This document shows, piece by piece, positions 7,138-8,643 of a stretch of DNA of 8,643 nt (the first letter of the stretch is position 1; the number at the start of each line of letters is the position of its first letter). The position numbers were made by a program, and so were the translations under genes. The stretch spans positions 1 to 8,643 of the forward strand of contig JACQTR010000168.1 in the NCBI GenBank assembly GCA_016210705.1. The letters run 5' to 3'. The notes beneath the pieces are model-generated. The model did no database searches. It was not told the DNA's origin and saw only the letters and a program-made list of their open reading frames with translations. The stretch comes from Chloroflexota bacterium. Lineage in GTDB: Bacteria > Chloroflexota > Dehalococcoidia > JACQTR01.

Positions 7138-7716
7138 TTATGGCTCTCCTGGTATATGTCGGCCCCGCTGCTCGACACGGGGGCGGAGGTGGTGTAGGGG
7201 TGGGGGTGGTTCCTCTTCCAAAGTGGTAACCCCGCTCATCCCGCGCACCAAAGCCACCCGGCCGGTGCGTACCATCTCCTTGACACCGAAGCTCCGCAAT
7301 AAAAGGAGAAGGGAGTCGATCTTCTCCTCATCGCCCGTGGCCTCTACGATCAGAGAATCCGTGGCCACGTCCACAATATTGGCCCTAAATATGTCCACGA
7401 TCTGGATAATCTCGCTTCGAGTAGAGGGCGTAGTGCGCACCTTAATCAAGGCTAGCTCTCGTGCCACGAAATTGTCCTCGCTGATGTCGGAGACCTTAAC
7501 GACGTCGATTAATTTATATAGCTGTTTAGCTACTTGCTCCACCACCGTGGTGGCACCGTCTACCACTATGGTCATCCGTGAGATATTGGGGACGTCCGAA
7601 GGGCCCACGGCTAGACTTTCTATATTGAAGCCACGACGGCGAAAAAGGCTGGCCACCCTATTCAGGACCCCCGGTCTGTCTTCTACCAGGGCTACTAAGG
7701 TGCGTTTGGTGCTCAT
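7138..7716 (-). CDS. ilvN: acetolactate synthase small (regulatory) subunit
   Basis: This 192-residue regulatory subunit binds the IlvB catalytic subunit, activates it and confers valine feedback inhibition. An N-terminal ACT domain covers about residues 4-78, with VEDRPGVLNRVASLFRRRGF as its core and NIESLAVGPS after it. The C-terminal ALS-type domain runs to about 160 (ELALIKV, VDIFRANIVDV, RSFGVKEMVRTGRVALVRG). About 30 further residues form a Pro/Arg/His-rich tail (EEEPPPP and beyond) that most family members lack. The ATG at 7716 shares bases with the ilvB TGA (ATGA), and AGGAGG lies upstream within ilvB, a sign of translational coupling and matched subunit ratio. ilvH is an equally valid name in some species. 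Confidence 0.95.
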   Translation of the reverse strand: MSTKRTLVALVEDRPGVLNRVASLFRRRGFNIESLAVGPSDVPNISRMTIVVDGATTVVEQVAKQLYKLIDVVKVSDISEDNFVARELALIKVRTTPSTRSEIIQIVDIFRANIVDVATDSLIVEATGDEEKIDSLLLLLRSFGVKEMVRTGRVALVRGMSGVTTLEEEPPPPLHHLRPRVEQRGRHIPGEP

Positions 7717-8643
7717 ACCCTGGTTTCCTCCTTTTCCCTTGTCTCTTCGATCATTTCTATCAAGGACGCCCCCGGAGCCACCATGGGATAAACATTCTCC
7801 TCTCCTTCCACTACAAAATCGATAAGGATAGGGCCTTCGTAGGCCATAGCCTGCTGGATAGCAGGGATGACCTGAGACTTGTCCGTTACCCTTAATCCCT
7901 TCATACCGTAAGCCTCAGCTATTTTGACGAAGTCGGGGCTAGACAAGGGGGTAGCTACGTAACGACGGCCATAGAAGAGTTGCTGCCACTGACGAACCAT
8001 ACCCAAATAGCCATTGTTGATAATAGCTATTTTCACCGCCGCCCCCTCTTGGACGATAGTGGCCAACTCTTGGATGGTCATCTGGAAACCCCCATCGCCA
8101 GCGATGATCCACACCGTCTCCTCTGGTACTCCTACCTTGGCCCCCAAGCCAGCGGGCAGTTCAAAGCCCATAGTGCCCAAACCACCAGAAGATATGAGGC
8201 TGTCGGGTTTAGTGTAGCAGAAGTGCTGAGCTGCCCACATTTGGTTCTGCCCTACCCCGGTAACGACGATGCAATCCCCTTGTGTGGCTTCGTAGATCTG
8301 GCGAATTATATATTGAGGGATAAGGGCATCGGTTTCCCTGATGGTATGAGAGGGGTGTTCCCAACGCCAATCATCGATCTGCCGGATCCATGGGCCATGG
8401 TCTTGGGGGCTAATAAGGCGGTTCAAGGCCACCAAAACGTTCTTCACGTCTCCTACGATAGGGACATCCACGCGTATATTTTTCCCAATCTCGGCGGGAT
8501 CGAGGTCGATATGGATGATTTTGGCGTGGGGAGCAAAGGTGGCAAAGTTGCCAGTGGCACGGTCATCGAATCTCATCCCGACGGTGACAACTAGGTCGCA
8601 GGCGTCTATCGCCAGGTTGGCATAGGCCATGCCGTGCATCCCC
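7713..8643 (-). CDS. ilvB: acetolactate synthase large (catalytic) subunit, 3' part
   Basis: This is the C-terminal 310 or so residues of the thiamine-diphosphate enzyme that makes acetolactate from pyruvate; the N-terminal half lies beyond the right edge. The frame is open through 8643 and the first residues (GMHGMAYANLA) continue the family motif, so the internal ATG at 8639 is not the true start. Visible marks are the end of the central domain (GMRFDDRATGNF, HIDLDPAEIGKN) and the ThDP-binding domain with TGVGQNQMWAAQ and SGGLGTMGFELPAGLGA. The GDGGFQM ... INNGYLGMVRQWQ motif binds the Mg2+-ThDP pyrophosphate. The C-terminus overlaps ilvN by four bases. It partners with ilvN and feeds ilvC. 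Other ThDP enzymes share the fold, but the neighbours and the GMVRQWQ motif settle the call. Confidence 0.96.
   Translation of the reverse strand, partial: GMHGMAYANLAIDACDLVVTVGMRFDDRATGNFATFAPHAKIIHIDLDPAEIGKNIRVDVPIVGDVKNVLVALNRLISPQDHGPWIRQIDDWRWEHPSHTIRETDALIPQYIIRQIYEATQGDCIVVTGVGQNQMWAAQHFCYTKPDSLISSGGLGTMGFELPAGLGAKVGVPEETVWIIAGDGGFQMTIQELATIVQEGAAVKIAIINNGYLGMVRQWQQLFYGRRYVATPLSSPDFVKIAEAYGMKGLRVTDKSQVIPAIQQAMAYEGPILIDFVVEGEENVYPMVAPGASLIEMIEETREKEETRV

Overview
All supported genes lie on the minus strand, so the window reads right to left. The core is a branched-chain amino acid (BCAA) operon in transcription order: ilvB (3' part only, cut by the right edge), ilvN, ilvC, two tandem hemerythrin-like genes, a leucine-rich leader peptide, leuA, a small membrane PH-domain gene, and leuC. 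Downstream of leuC come a DUF6623-like protein, a small possible ORF and a NYN-domain nuclease-like gene. The class I IlvC, the ~417-residue LeuC of the short LeuC/HacA type, strong AGGAGG ribosome binding sites and mixed ATG/GTG/TTG starts fit a Gram-positive-like or Chloroflexota-type bacterium. That placement is inference from protein style and is only moderately likely.

Right part (8643 to 6118): acetolactate synthase catalytic subunit (ilvB), its regulatory subunit (ilvN, 4-base ATGA overlap with ilvB) and ketol-acid reductoisomerase (ilvC). These make acetolactate/acetohydroxybutyrate and convert them to the dihydroxy acids of valine and isoleucine synthesis. Middle (6107 to 4930): two paralogous four-helix hemerythrin-like proteins with His/Glu metal-ligand motifs, tightly spaced behind ilvC. 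Their link to BCAA synthesis is not known; oxygen or redox sensing, or iron handling, is a guess.

Region 4929-4774, before leuA, holds the most interesting signal. A 32-codon leader ORF contains four consecutive Leu codons (8 Leu in all). Those four codons are also a perfect 10-nt complement of the leuA Shine-Dalgarno region. A strong GC-rich hairpin lies between the two arms, and there is no U-tract. This predicts leucine-responsive translational attenuation: a ribosome stalled on Leu codons during leucine shortage covers the anti-Shine-Dalgarno arm and frees the leuA ribosome binding site. leuA follows, then the PH-domain membrane protein, whose stop overlaps the TTG start of leuC (TTGA).

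Left part (1433 to 1): no leuD or leuB follows leuC, as would be usual. Instead there are a DUF6623-like protein, a short unannotated reading frame, and a NYN (PIN-like) protein. Sampled lines here look less GC-rich than leuA, which suggests accessory DNA beside the biosynthetic operon.
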